A stretch of 64,000 nucleotides of DNA from Conservatibacter flavescens (lineage in GTDB: Bacteria > Pseudomonadota > Gammaproteobacteria > Enterobacterales > Pasteurellaceae), in assembly GCF_002795425.1 (NCBI RefSeq), contig NZ_PHHA01000014.1, positions 60,118 through 124,117 of the forward strand. Direction: 5' to 3'. This document shows positions 57,590-64,000 of the stretch, piece after piece (the first letter of the stretch is position 1; every line of letters begins with the position of its first letter). The position numbers were made by a program, and so were the translations under genes. The notes under the pieces are model-generated. The model was not told the origin of the DNA and ran no database searches. It saw nothing but the letters and a program-made list of their open reading frames with translations.

Positions 57590-59240
57590 CACTAAAAATC
57601 ACTAAACCACTGGCACAAGGTTCATCCGCCGTTTTGAGCAGGAATTTCATTCGTTGTTTGTCCTTATCCCACACTAGATTTAATTCGATTTCATCATTTG
57701 GGCGCAGAAATTTTTGGAACTTGAGATTATCAATCCGCTGTACGATTTTCTCTTGACCGAAAAATGCGGGAATTTTATCCATTACCCATTGTAACTCTAC
57801 CACGCCCGGCACAAGAGGGAAATTACTGAAATGCCCTCTAAAATAAATCAGATCAATTGGGACTTTTCCACGCCAAATGTGCACGTTATCGACTCGTGTT
57901 TCACTTTGCCAAATGGGTTCTCTTTGCTTTTGCAAGCAAGCCGATTCAAATGCTAAATAGCTAATTTTAGATTGACTATTGCGTGGTAATGTATCGGTAA
58001 ATCGCCAAAATCGAGGAATGCCAATTTTTTCTTGTGTCTGTGCCAAAAATGCTTTGAGAGCCTCAATCACAGCTTTACGTCCCTGCTCACGGAACATTTC
58101 AATACCATTTTCATTTAAAGCAAGCCAGCAAGCCAAACGCTGTTTTTCAGGGTGTTGCCCAATATAGCAATCGCTCACGAGTGAATTAAGTCGCAAACTC
58201 TGCTCAATCCCTGCCAAAGAAAGACGTTTATCACCCAATTTTATCATTCTGTCTGTACGTCCTAAAATCTCAAAACCTGTCGCATAAAGCGCGATCACAT
58301 CTTCCGACTGTTCACGCCCCGCTAACCAATCAGCTTCAATCCACAATGCCGAACGCTCATCCACACCAATTTTAGCGGTTGGCATTGATTGCCAAAGGGT
58401 TGAGCCTTGTCGATAAGCAATTGCCCCTGCTTCTGTCGAGCCGTAAAAATCGGTTACAGCGAAACCAATCTGCTGTTGAATCGCCTTTGATAGCTGATCT
58501 GCCAAGAGGCCACCTGCTGAAACAATCCCTACCAATGACGGAAAAGCGAGGCGTTGCCATTGAATACTGGCTAGCATCGTTGGGCTACTGATCAACACAC
58601 TCTTTTTGGCAGAACCACAAGCCTGTGCGACATTTTCGGGGAAAAACTGCTGCTTACGTTCAATTTGCCACCCAAGCACCAAAGGCAACATAATTTGGCA
58701 AATTAACCCATAAAGATGCTGAATGCTCACTGTGCAAACAGCCGACACATCATTACCCGCAGGGAAACCAAAAACAGACGCACAAACTTCTGCATTTCGC
58801 CATAACTGTTGTGCTGTTTTCACAATGGTCTTTGGCTTTCCTGTACTGCCGGATGTTTTTAACCATAATTCCGTATGCGGGTAAAATGCACGAAGCGGTC
58901 TATTTTGATCAACATTTTGCACCTCTGTAGCAAATTGGTCAAAAACTACCGCTTGTTCAATCTCAATCGACTTATCTGTCAGCCACAGATCCGCATATTG
59001 CTCTGCCCATTGCACACTTTCTTGTGTTAAGTTAGGCAAACACAGGGTGCGAACATTAGCATGCCAACACGCAAGCAGAGTACAAGCTAATTTCGCCCCA
59101 TCTTCAAACCACAAAGCAACCGTATTCACATTTTGTGAACGAAGTTGATGGGCGATTTGCCATACTCGCAACTTAAAATCTGGATAAGTCCAACTTGGAT
59201 TTTGTGCGACATAGTCCGTTGCTAAATAACCGAGTCCCAT
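57582..59240 (-). CDS. acyl ligase fused to a 3-hydroxyacyl-ACP dehydratase
   Basis: A 552-residue two-domain protein. Residues 1-440 are an AMP-forming ligase (P-loop TSGSTGKPKTIVKT at 129-142, DFYGSTEAGAIAYR, catalytic lysine in PRNSQSKIS). Residues about 445-552 are a hot-dog dehydratase of the FabZ/ApeI type with the active-site His in YFRGHFSNFPLVPGVVEL. It would load a starter onto carrier protein and later dehydrate the chain. In other bacteria these are separate or fused genes. It is 7 bp from the ACP gene. Confidence 0.88.
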   Translation of the reverse strand: MGLGYLATDYVAQNPSWTYPDFKLRVWQIAHQLRSQNVNTVALWFEDGAKLACTLLACWHANVRTLCLPNLTQESVQWAEQYADLWLTDKSIEIEQAVVFDQFATEVQNVDQNRPLRAFYPHTELWLKTSGSTGKPKTIVKTAQQLWRNAEVCASVFGFPAGNDVSAVCTVSIQHLYGLICQIMLPLVLGWQIERKQQFFPENVAQACGSAKKSVLISSPTMLASIQWQRLAFPSLVGIVSAGGLLADQLSKAIQQQIGFAVTDFYGSTEAGAIAYRQGSTLWQSMPTAKIGVDERSALWIEADWLAGREQSEDVIALYATGFEILGRTDRMIKLGDKRLSLAGIEQSLRLNSLVSDCYIGQHPEKQRLACWLALNENGIEMFREQGRKAVIEALKAFLAQTQEKIGIPRFWRFTDTLPRNSQSKISYLAFESACLQKQREPIWQSETRVDNVHIWRGKVPIDLIYFRGHFSNFPLVPGVVELQWVMDKIPAFFGQEKIVQRIDNLKFQKFLRPNDEIELNLVWDKDKQRMKFLLKTADEPCASGLVIFSDE

Positions 59241-59247
59241 TATCCAT

Positions 59248-59499
59248 TTATTCAGTTTTTTGGCTTAGTTTTAACACTGCTTGTACCACATCTTCCACAG
59301 TACGCACATTACGGAAATCTTCCGCCTGTAATTTATGCCCTGTTTCACGTTTAATATGATCGATCAAATCAATCGCATCGATACTGTCGATTTCTAAATC
59401 TTCGTATAAATTGGTCTCAGGCGTAACAGTTTTGGGATCCACTTCAAATAGTGTTTCTAACGCATTGATCAATAATGTTTGAATTTCTTGTTCGGTCAT
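59248..59499 (-). CDS. acyl carrier protein 1
   Basis: An 83-residue carrier protein. Serine 39 in EDLEIDSIDAIDLI is the 4'-phosphopantetheine site. ATG 59499 has AAGGGG 6 bases before it; a GTG one codon upstream is the alternative. Its LEIDSID context resembles the general ACP type more than the second carrier (LGLDSVD). It sits between that carrier and the ligase-dehydratase. Confidence 0.92.
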   Translation of the reverse strand: MTEQEIQTLLINALETLFEVDPKTVTPETNLYEDLEIDSIDAIDLIDHIKRETGHKLQAEDFRNVRTVEDVVQAVLKLSQKTE

Positions 59500-59502
59500 C
59501 AC

Positions 59503-59760
59503 TTACCCCTTAATAGAACGAATAAATGCAGCTAAGGTTCCTACATTTTCAAAGTGATTGCGTAAGTTCTGTTTTTCACTATCTAGCTGTAACCCAAATG
59601 TTTTTTGCACGGCTAAACCAAGTTCCAACGCATCAACTGAATCCAACCCTAATCCATCATCACCGAAAAGAGGCGCATCTGTATCAATATCTTCTACACT
59701 CATATCTTCGAGACCAAGACTATCAATAATTAGTTGTTTTAACTGAAGTTCAAGTTCCAT
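59503..59760 (-). CDS. acyl carrier protein 2
   Basis: An 85-residue acidic carrier with the phosphopantetheine serine at 41 in GLGLDSVDALELGLA. It ends 3 bp before the next ACP gene. It is paralogous to the third carrier at 63688-63975: both share the PLFG segment, the LDS-x-DAL site and a C-terminal NVG/NVA-x-LAxFIR helix. Confidence 0.92.
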   Translation of the reverse strand: MELELQLKQLIIDSLGLEDMSVEDIDTDAPLFGDDGLGLDSVDALELGLAVQKTFGLQLDSEKQNLRNHFENVGTLAAFIRSIKG

Positions 59761-59769
59761 TTTCTGTCC

Positions 59770-60534
59770 TTACATTACGTGAGTATGTGAATTAAATAAA
59801 TCTTCTAACTGTTTTTTTAAGCGACGAGAAGCAATCGGTAACGGCTTCTCTGCTAACAATGCTTTCGGATCGATATCCTCTGCCACAATAAGTTCATAAC
59901 GTATTTTTTGGGGAGGAATCTTATACCAAGGTTGTCCTTTTTTGAAATTAGGTGGCGACATTTTAATGATAATCGGCGTAATCACTTCCGCACTCCGCAG
60001 CCCAATAGACACCGCACCACGATGCAAATTCACCACACCGTCCCAACCTGTTCGTGTACCTTCTGGAAACAGTAGTAACGCTTCATCTTGCAAAATCTGA
60101 TGACTTTTCGCTAACATCTCCTCACTTTCAGTATTGGGTAAAAAACCACAAGCAATAATCGGATCTGTCATTACTGGGTTGTTTAACAATTCTTTTTTCA
60201 CTATACAATTTAAGCGACTTTCTTTTGAAAGAATAAGTACCACATCCAACAAAGATGGGTGGTTTGCAACCACTAACTGCCCTTTCCGCCCTAATCGCTC
60301 AAAGCCACGATACTCAACTTCAAGCACCCCAACCCAAATCAAGTATTTGATAAAAAATGCCCAAATTTTCCCAACCGATTGGCGAGCCTGTAACAAATGC
60401 GAAAAATCTCCTTTTTTCACCCGCTTAACATAGGGCGCAAGCACAAGTTTGTAACTCATTCCCAGCACACCAAACAGAACAAAACCAAACATTGTACCGA
60501 AAAAACGACGTAGCCAATCTAGTTTTTCTGCCAT
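59770..60534 (-). CDS. PlsC-like acyltransferase
   Basis: A 254-residue membrane-associated acyltransferase of the 1-acylglycerol-3-phosphate family. The catalytic motif H-x4-D is VVANHPSLLDVVL; the second block is LLFPEGTRTGWDG. One or two N-terminal membrane helices (FFGTMFGFVLFGVLGMSY). ATG 60534 lies inside the end of the previous gene (16-bp overlap). In this cluster type it is thought to build the lipid anchor. Confidence 0.87.
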   Translation of the reverse strand: MAEKLDWLRRFFGTMFGFVLFGVLGMSYKLVLAPYVKRVKKGDFSHLLQARQSVGKIWAFFIKYLIWVGVLEVEYRGFERLGRKGQLVVANHPSLLDVVLILSKESRLNCIVKKELLNNPVMTDPIIACGFLPNTESEEMLAKSHQILQDEALLLFPEGTRTGWDGVVNLHRGAVSIGLRSAEVITPIIIKMSPPNFKKGQPWYKIPPQKIRYELIVAEDIDPKALLAEKPLPIASRRLKKQLEDLFNSHTHVM

Positions 60535-61271
60535 TGCCAAATACCCCCTGTGCTACTTGCCGTTTGCCAAGAAGATGAAGCCAAGTATTGCTGTTGAACC
60601 CACATAAGGGCATTTTCTCGGGGTAAAAGAGCGGTCATATTTTCACATTTTTTTGCCAATAACCTTAACTGATATTGATCGCCTTTTTCTACCACCAATG
60701 CTAAGGCGTAGGCAAAAGGTTGGCGATAAATCGGTTGAGCATTATAACTTGCCACTAATGGACTTTCTGCCACCACAACAAGCACCTTATCTGCCCCATC
60801 ATTTAAAAGGAGATAGGCTTCCAATAAGGCAGCCTCTAAGCTATCTCGTTGAGCGGTAATTGCGATGGTTTCGGTTGTGACTTGTCGAAACTCTGACCAC
60901 TGCCCAACTAATGCGTTATGCACCGAAAGGCTGAAAGAGGTTGGGGATACATCTCCCTCTTGCAATAAGCTATGCCACAACCCAAAGCTACGATTTATTT
61001 CGCTATTATTCGAGGCATAAACAACAGGTATATTCGATTGTTCAACAGGTACAAGATCCCAAGCAGCTTCAAAGAAAAGACGAGCCGACTCGCTTAATCG
61101 ACGGCGTTTCATTGGCGGTAAAAAGGCTAATTTAGGAGCAAAATCTTGCCAATTTTTGGCATTTTCTGCCCAATATTGCTCGCCTTGTCGCCAATCTTGC
61201 TCAGACAAAACTTTATCACAAACGATGTTCCAAGCCGAAATTTTAAAATGAAATGTCCAACGACTGTCCAT
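60519..61271 (-). CDS. ketosynthase-like protein (chain-length-factor type)
   Basis: A 250-residue protein with the N-terminal half of a beta-ketoacyl synthase fold (Ketoacyl-synt_2 type): RRRLSESARLFFEAAWDL, then SLSVHNALVGQWSEF where an active enzyme would have its Cys nucleophile (here Val-His-Asn-Ala, no Cys). It therefore cannot condense chains itself and may pair with an active ketosynthase, as chain-length factors do. The family is a regular member of aryl polyene clusters. Confidence 0.8.
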   Translation of the reverse strand: MDSRWTFHFKISAWNIVCDKVLSEQDWRQGEQYWAENAKNWQDFAPKLAFLPPMKRRRLSESARLFFEAAWDLVPVEQSNIPVVYASNNSEINRSFGLWHSLLQEGDVSPTSFSLSVHNALVGQWSEFRQVTTETIAITAQRDSLEAALLEAYLLLNDGADKVLVVVAESPLVASYNAQPIYRQPFAYALALVVEKGDQYQLRLLAKKCENMTALLPRENALMWVQQQYLASSSWQTASSTGGIWQWQKN

Positions 61272-61280
61272 AACGACCTA

Positions 61281-61721
61281 TTAATAATTAATCAATAATT
61301 CCGAAACCATTAAATCAAATTGACCTTGAATGCCATTTTGAGCAAATTTATTTTTTTCTTCATGGCGGTATTTATAGCTCACCTCACCTAAACTTGTACG
61401 CTGCATATTTTCATATTTAGATAAACGCATTTTTCCTCGAATAATGGCATTCTTTTTACCTGCAAAAGAATAGGTTAATAGATAGGTACAGTTTTCAGAC
61501 AGGTCAGCAGTATATACCTCAGAGCTAATACGTTTTTTGTTCAAGCTATTACTAATAAATTGTGCAATTTCTTTTTCACTATACTTTAAATGTGTTGGAG
61601 AATTTCGTATGCAAATATGTGTAAGCTTTTCACCTGCTTCAACAGGCTCGCTATTGCTAATACCGGCTGAGCAAGCTGTTAAAGCAAGTAAAGAAAAAGA
61701 TAATAAGAATAATTTTTTCAT
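61281..61721 (-). CDS. small lipoprotein of unknown function
   Basis: A 146-residue precursor with lipobox LTAC (Cys17). The mature protein has a C-x-x-motif (HICIRNSP) and a pattern of beta strands (SEVYTADLSENCTYLLTYSF), similar to the Sbal_3080-like lipoproteins that turn up in aryl polyene clusters. It lies between the two ketosynthase-like genes and is probably outer membrane-anchored. Confidence 0.7.
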   Translation of the reverse strand: MKKLFLLSFSLLALTACSAGISNSEPVEAGEKLTHICIRNSPTHLKYSEKEIAQFISNSLNKKRISSEVYTADLSENCTYLLTYSFAGKKNAIIRGKMRLSKYENMQRTSLGEVSYKYRHEEKNKFAQNGIQGQFDLMVSELLINY

Positions 61722-61758
61722 TTTGTTACTCTAAGAACTTTAAATGGTTGAGATAATT

Positions 61759-62337
61759 TTACACGAAATTTGCATTATTGAGTAGCAGATGAACTTCACA
61801 AAAATCAAAACTCTCTTTTGTAATCAAAGATGATTCTTGATTTTTGGTTGTATTTACTAACCACCACACACTACCTTCAATCCCTTCCCGATTAGGGCTT
61901 TCCAATACCCAACCAATCAAGGCGGATTTTTCGGGTTCAAGGGTTAAATCTAATTCAGCCAAATATAATGGTTGCAAATAATCTTGCGGATGAATTGCCA
62001 AAAACAAAGAGGTTTGTTGTAAATTAAAATGTTGAGCAATTTGAAAAGTGGCGGCATTGTTGAGATTCGCCATAAAATCCAACGGGCTGGGTAAATTATC
62101 GTTCATTAACTGCCCGAACATTTTGTTAAATTTGCTTGGTGAACTGAACGGAGAAGCGATATAGAGAGAAGTCTGTGCTGGAATTTGTGCTTTTAACGGC
62201 AACGCCCCCAACAATGCAAGTTGAGTAAAACGACTCATTCGGCGAGCATCAATGCCTTGTGCTTTTAATTGAGTGCGAAGTTCCTTATCTTCTAGCGGTT
62301 CGGTAATAAAACGGTGAGATGTTTTTAAATATAGCAT
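61759..62337 (-). CDS. second ketosynthase-like protein (Ketoacyl-synt_2 type)
   Basis: A 192-residue protein with RRMSRFTQLALLGALPL and a short synthase-like fold (YIASPFSSPSKFNKMF, then DFMANLNNAATFQIAQHF). The active-site Cys is missing (Asn-Asn-Ala-Ala in its place). It is shorter than and only distantly similar to the protein at 60519-61271. A structural partner of the true ketosynthase is likely. Next to it lies the broken toxin-antitoxin pair. Confidence 0.72.
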   Translation of the reverse strand: MLYLKTSHRFITEPLEDKELRTQLKAQGIDARRMSRFTQLALLGALPLKAQIPAQTSLYIASPFSSPSKFNKMFGQLMNDNLPSPLDFMANLNNAATFQIAQHFNLQQTSLFLAIHPQDYLQPLYLAELDLTLEPEKSALIGWVLESPNREGIEGSVWWLVNTTKNQESSLITKESFDFCEVHLLLNNANFV

Positions 62338-62353
62338 TGAAAATTAAGTTAAT

Positions 62354-62476
62354 TTAGCGAGGATATTTACGGCGACTATGAACAACCGTCAAAATTAAGA
62401 CTTCGTCATTTAATTCTTGATTTAGAATTTTTTGAATATCCGATTTTGCCTCAGCAGATAATTTGAAATTAGCCAT
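62354..62476 (-). pseudogene. ParE/RelE-type toxin, internally deleted
   Basis: The 40-codon frame joins the N-terminus of a RelE/ParE toxin (MANFKLSAEAKSDI) directly to its C-terminal strand (QELNDEVLILTVVHSRRKYPR). Full-length relatives have about 90-100 residues, so some 50-60 codons from the middle are missing. It overlaps the end of the antitoxin frame by 8 bp, the usual layout for such operons. It cannot encode an active toxin. Confidence 0.7.
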
Positions 62477-62659
62477 AAACTGCGGAATATTCCTCTTCTT
62501 CGGCTTCAAAACGTTCTAATTCTAAACGTTTTTTTCTAAAAATTCATTCATTATTTGATCAAATTCTTCAAAGGTATAATACTTACCTTCCGCATATTCT
62601 GCTCTTGCTCTGGCAATTTTTTCTGCAAGAAATTCATCATATCCGTCTTCTTTAAACAT
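62469..62659 (-). pseudogene. antitoxin partner, frameshifted in an A run
   Basis: The frame opens MFKEDGYDEFLAEKIARARA and reads in full only to 62522 (45 codons). Adding one A to the seven-A run (62529-62535 on the opposite strand) restores a longer acidic tail (KKRLELERFEAEEEEYSAV) ending at 62469, exactly overlapping the toxin start. GGAGG precedes the ATG. The length and charge fit a RelB/ParD-like antitoxin. Whether the missing base is real needs raw reads. Confidence 0.65.
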
Positions 62660-62710
62660 ATTTCCTCCGTTTGCTGAAAAACTAAACCTTATCTTAATCT
62701 ATAAAAAAGG

Positions 62711-63688
62711 TTATTCAACTTTCATCACCCAAGCCACATTACTTCCGCCAAAACCCAGGAAATAACAGAGATAATATCCTGCTAGAAGCGGTGCATTTTG
62801 GCTACTTTTTTGCAACTGTTCAACCAGCCACGCGGTTTCTACTGCTCCACTCGCTCCTAGCGTGTGTCCAATATGTTGTTTAACACTGAATTGATGACAA
62901 TTTGGCAAAATTTCTTGCAAAATGCGTTGTTCAGCTAAATCAAACGTGCCACCAACGGCGTGAATTTTCACACCTTGAATATCACTTGCCTGTAACCTGG
63001 CTTTCTCTAAAATTTTCGTTATTAAACAACGCAAGGCTTGTTCACTATTATTTGTCAGATTATCATTATCAGTCAAACTACTCACCGCAACAAATTCACA
63101 AGAAAAAGGGCTATTCGACTCAAGGCTTAACGCCAAACACGCCAAACCTTCGCCTAAAATAATGCCCTCACCTTTCGCCGTTTGAGCTAATAATCCCATC
63201 GACTGAAAATGTTCAAAAGTCAAACGATTAAACAGCTCAAAACCGATAACCAAGGCTTTTTTCGCTCTGCCAGTTTGTAACATTTTAAAAGCATAATTCA
63301 CCCCTTGAGCGGATGAAGTACAAGAAGTCGCAAGGCTAAATACTTGTGTTTGATAGCGATGTTTCAAATAATCGCCAATTACCGCAATGCTATACTCTGT
63401 CGGCAGTGATTGATTGGCGGCAAGCCGTGCTTCACAATCTGCCACCACATACCCCGTTGAACCAAGAAAAACCGGTATTTGCGACATTTCAGCAACCGCC
63501 CAACCTGCTTTTTCGAGAACCTGTTCAATCTGCTGTTCAAGCAGTAAATAAAGTTCATGAAGGGTTAAAAGTGGCTTGCTGAACGCATTAAAATAGGGCA
63601 ACTCAACCGATTGCCCCAACTGAAGTGCGGTGCGTTTTTCGCATTTTTTTGCACAAAGATAACCGCTTGCATTAAGATAAACCGCCAT
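62711..63688 (-). CDS. beta-ketoacyl-ACP synthase, active type
   Basis: A 325-residue condensing enzyme with an intact catalytic triad: Cys123 in ATSCTSSAQG, His243 in KIHAVGGTFD, and His275 in QHIGHTLGASG, plus the glycine-rich end FLGFGGSNVAWVM. It is shorter than typical FabF (about 410), mainly before the Cys. It should extend the polyene chain on the carrier proteins. Its ATG overlaps the stop of the carrier gene upstream. USS at 63623-63631. Confidence 0.87.
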   Translation of the reverse strand: MAVYLNASGYLCAKKCEKRTALQLGQSVELPYFNAFSKPLLTLHELYLLLEQQIEQVLEKAGWAVAEMSQIPVFLGSTGYVVADCEARLAANQSLPTEYSIAVIGDYLKHRYQTQVFSLATSCTSSAQGVNYAFKMLQTGRAKKALVIGFELFNRLTFEHFQSMGLLAQTAKGEGIILGEGLACLALSLESNSPFSCEFVAVSSLTDNDNLTNNSEQALRCLITKILEKARLQASDIQGVKIHAVGGTFDLAEQRILQEILPNCHQFSVKQHIGHTLGASGAVETAWLVEQLQKSSQNAPLLAGYYLCYFLGFGGSNVAWVMKVE

Positions 63689-63975
63689 TATTTTTGATGC
63701 TCTGTACGGATAAAGGTTGCGAGATCCGCCACATTCATCATATGCTTACGCACCATTCTATCCCCTTGTAAACGTACCTTAAAATGGGCTTGTAACGCCA
63801 CTGCAATTTGTAATGCATCGAGTGAATCGAGTTGGATACGACTTTGCTCGCCGAATAACGGCTCGTTATCATCAATCTCTTCAGGTACAACATCGTCTTT
63901 ATCCGACTCTTGCACAATCAGTTTTTTTAGCTCTAATTCGAGTAAATTGGGTTCGAGAGTAAATTGGTATTTCAT
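63688..63975 (-). CDS. acyl carrier protein 3
   Basis: A 95-residue carrier protein with the attachment serine at 51 (IQLDSLDALQIAVA). It has a longer, acidic N-terminus than the other two carriers and a basic stretch near the C-terminus (RMVRKHMM). It starts next to the window edge and is coupled to the ketosynthase. The rest of the cluster (ketoreductase, further synthases) presumably lies to the right. Confidence 0.9.
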   Translation of the reverse strand: MKYQFTLEPNLLELELKKLIVQESDKDDVVPEEIDDNEPLFGEQSRIQLDSLDALQIAVALQAHFKVRLQGDRMVRKHMMNVADLATFIRTEHQK

Positions 63976-63980
63976 TGTAT

Positions 63981-64000
63981 GTAGGGTGCGTTTGCGAACG
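63981..64000. repeat. left part of a dispersed palindrome at the window edge
   Basis: GTAGGGTGCGTTTGCGAACG ends the window; CGTT and AACG already pair around TGCG, and the continuation would be expected to mirror GTAGGGTGC. It begins 5 bp beyond the ACP start codon. It resembles REP-like palindromes and, more loosely, the palindrome at 5700-5738. Confidence 0.45.

Overview
The window is chromosomal DNA from a member of the Pasteurellaceae. The 9-base DNA uptake sequence AAGTGCGGT (complement ACCGCACTT) recurs throughout, singly and as inverted pairs between genes, which points to the Hin-type USS subclade (Haemophilus, Aggregatibacter, Pasteurella, Avibacterium and relatives). Core proteins read as typical gammaproteobacterial orthologues. 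I cannot name the species.

Layout. 1-2.8 kb: hupA (partial), yjaG, hemE, nudC, all on the minus strand. 2.8-5.7 kb: gpt and pepD, with an AT-rich RimL-like acetyltransferase between them behind a possible class II CRP promoter. 5.7-15.7 kb: ilvA, proS, ggt, lysA with the 38-residue lipoprotein gene lptM, cyaY, pldA, recQ. 15.7-20.4 kb: cytochrome b561 and the anaerobic DMSO reductase operon dmsABC. 20.4-23.7 kb: the rpsF-priB-rpsR-rplI operon, then mltF followed by an overlapping 49-codon gene for a very basic protein. 23.9-31.3 kb: a carbohydrate cassette (two Gfo/Idh/MocA oxidoreductases, a CUT1 ABC importer and a GntR regulator with tandem operator-like palindromes) lying between mltF and purL. 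31.5-35.5 kb: purL with a PurR box. 35.6-37.5 kb: a very AT-rich three-gene operon (unknown protein with a C-terminal membrane helix, GNAT acetyltransferase, ASCH-domain protein), followed by a broken DUF4143-type ATPase gene. 39-48.6 kb: rplJ-rplL-rpoB-rpoC. 48.8-64 kb: an aryl polyene (APE)-type biosynthetic cluster, all on the minus strand and running off the right edge. It holds an MMPL exporter, a LolA-like carrier, a thioesterase, acyltransferases, an FAD oxidoreductase, a GT2 glycosyltransferase, two paralogous AMP ligases (one fused to a dehydratase), three acyl carrier proteins, a ketosynthase and two ketosynthase-like proteins.

How parts fit. The sugar cassette should import an unidentified carbohydrate and pass it through one or two NAD-dependent steps under GntR control, but its ATPase gene is split by a one-base deletion in a T run. 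The APE genes should activate an aryl starter, extend it on carrier proteins, and export the product to the outer membrane.

The best candidates for something undescribed are the 35.6-37.5 kb operon, the EKP-less second oxidoreductase of the sugar cassette, the small basic protein coupled to mltF, and the duplicated modules of the APE cluster. Three separate reading frames are each broken by one missing base in an A/T run. That pattern should be checked against raw reads before any of these genes is called dead. I see no tRNA, rRNA, CRISPR array or complete insertion sequence.
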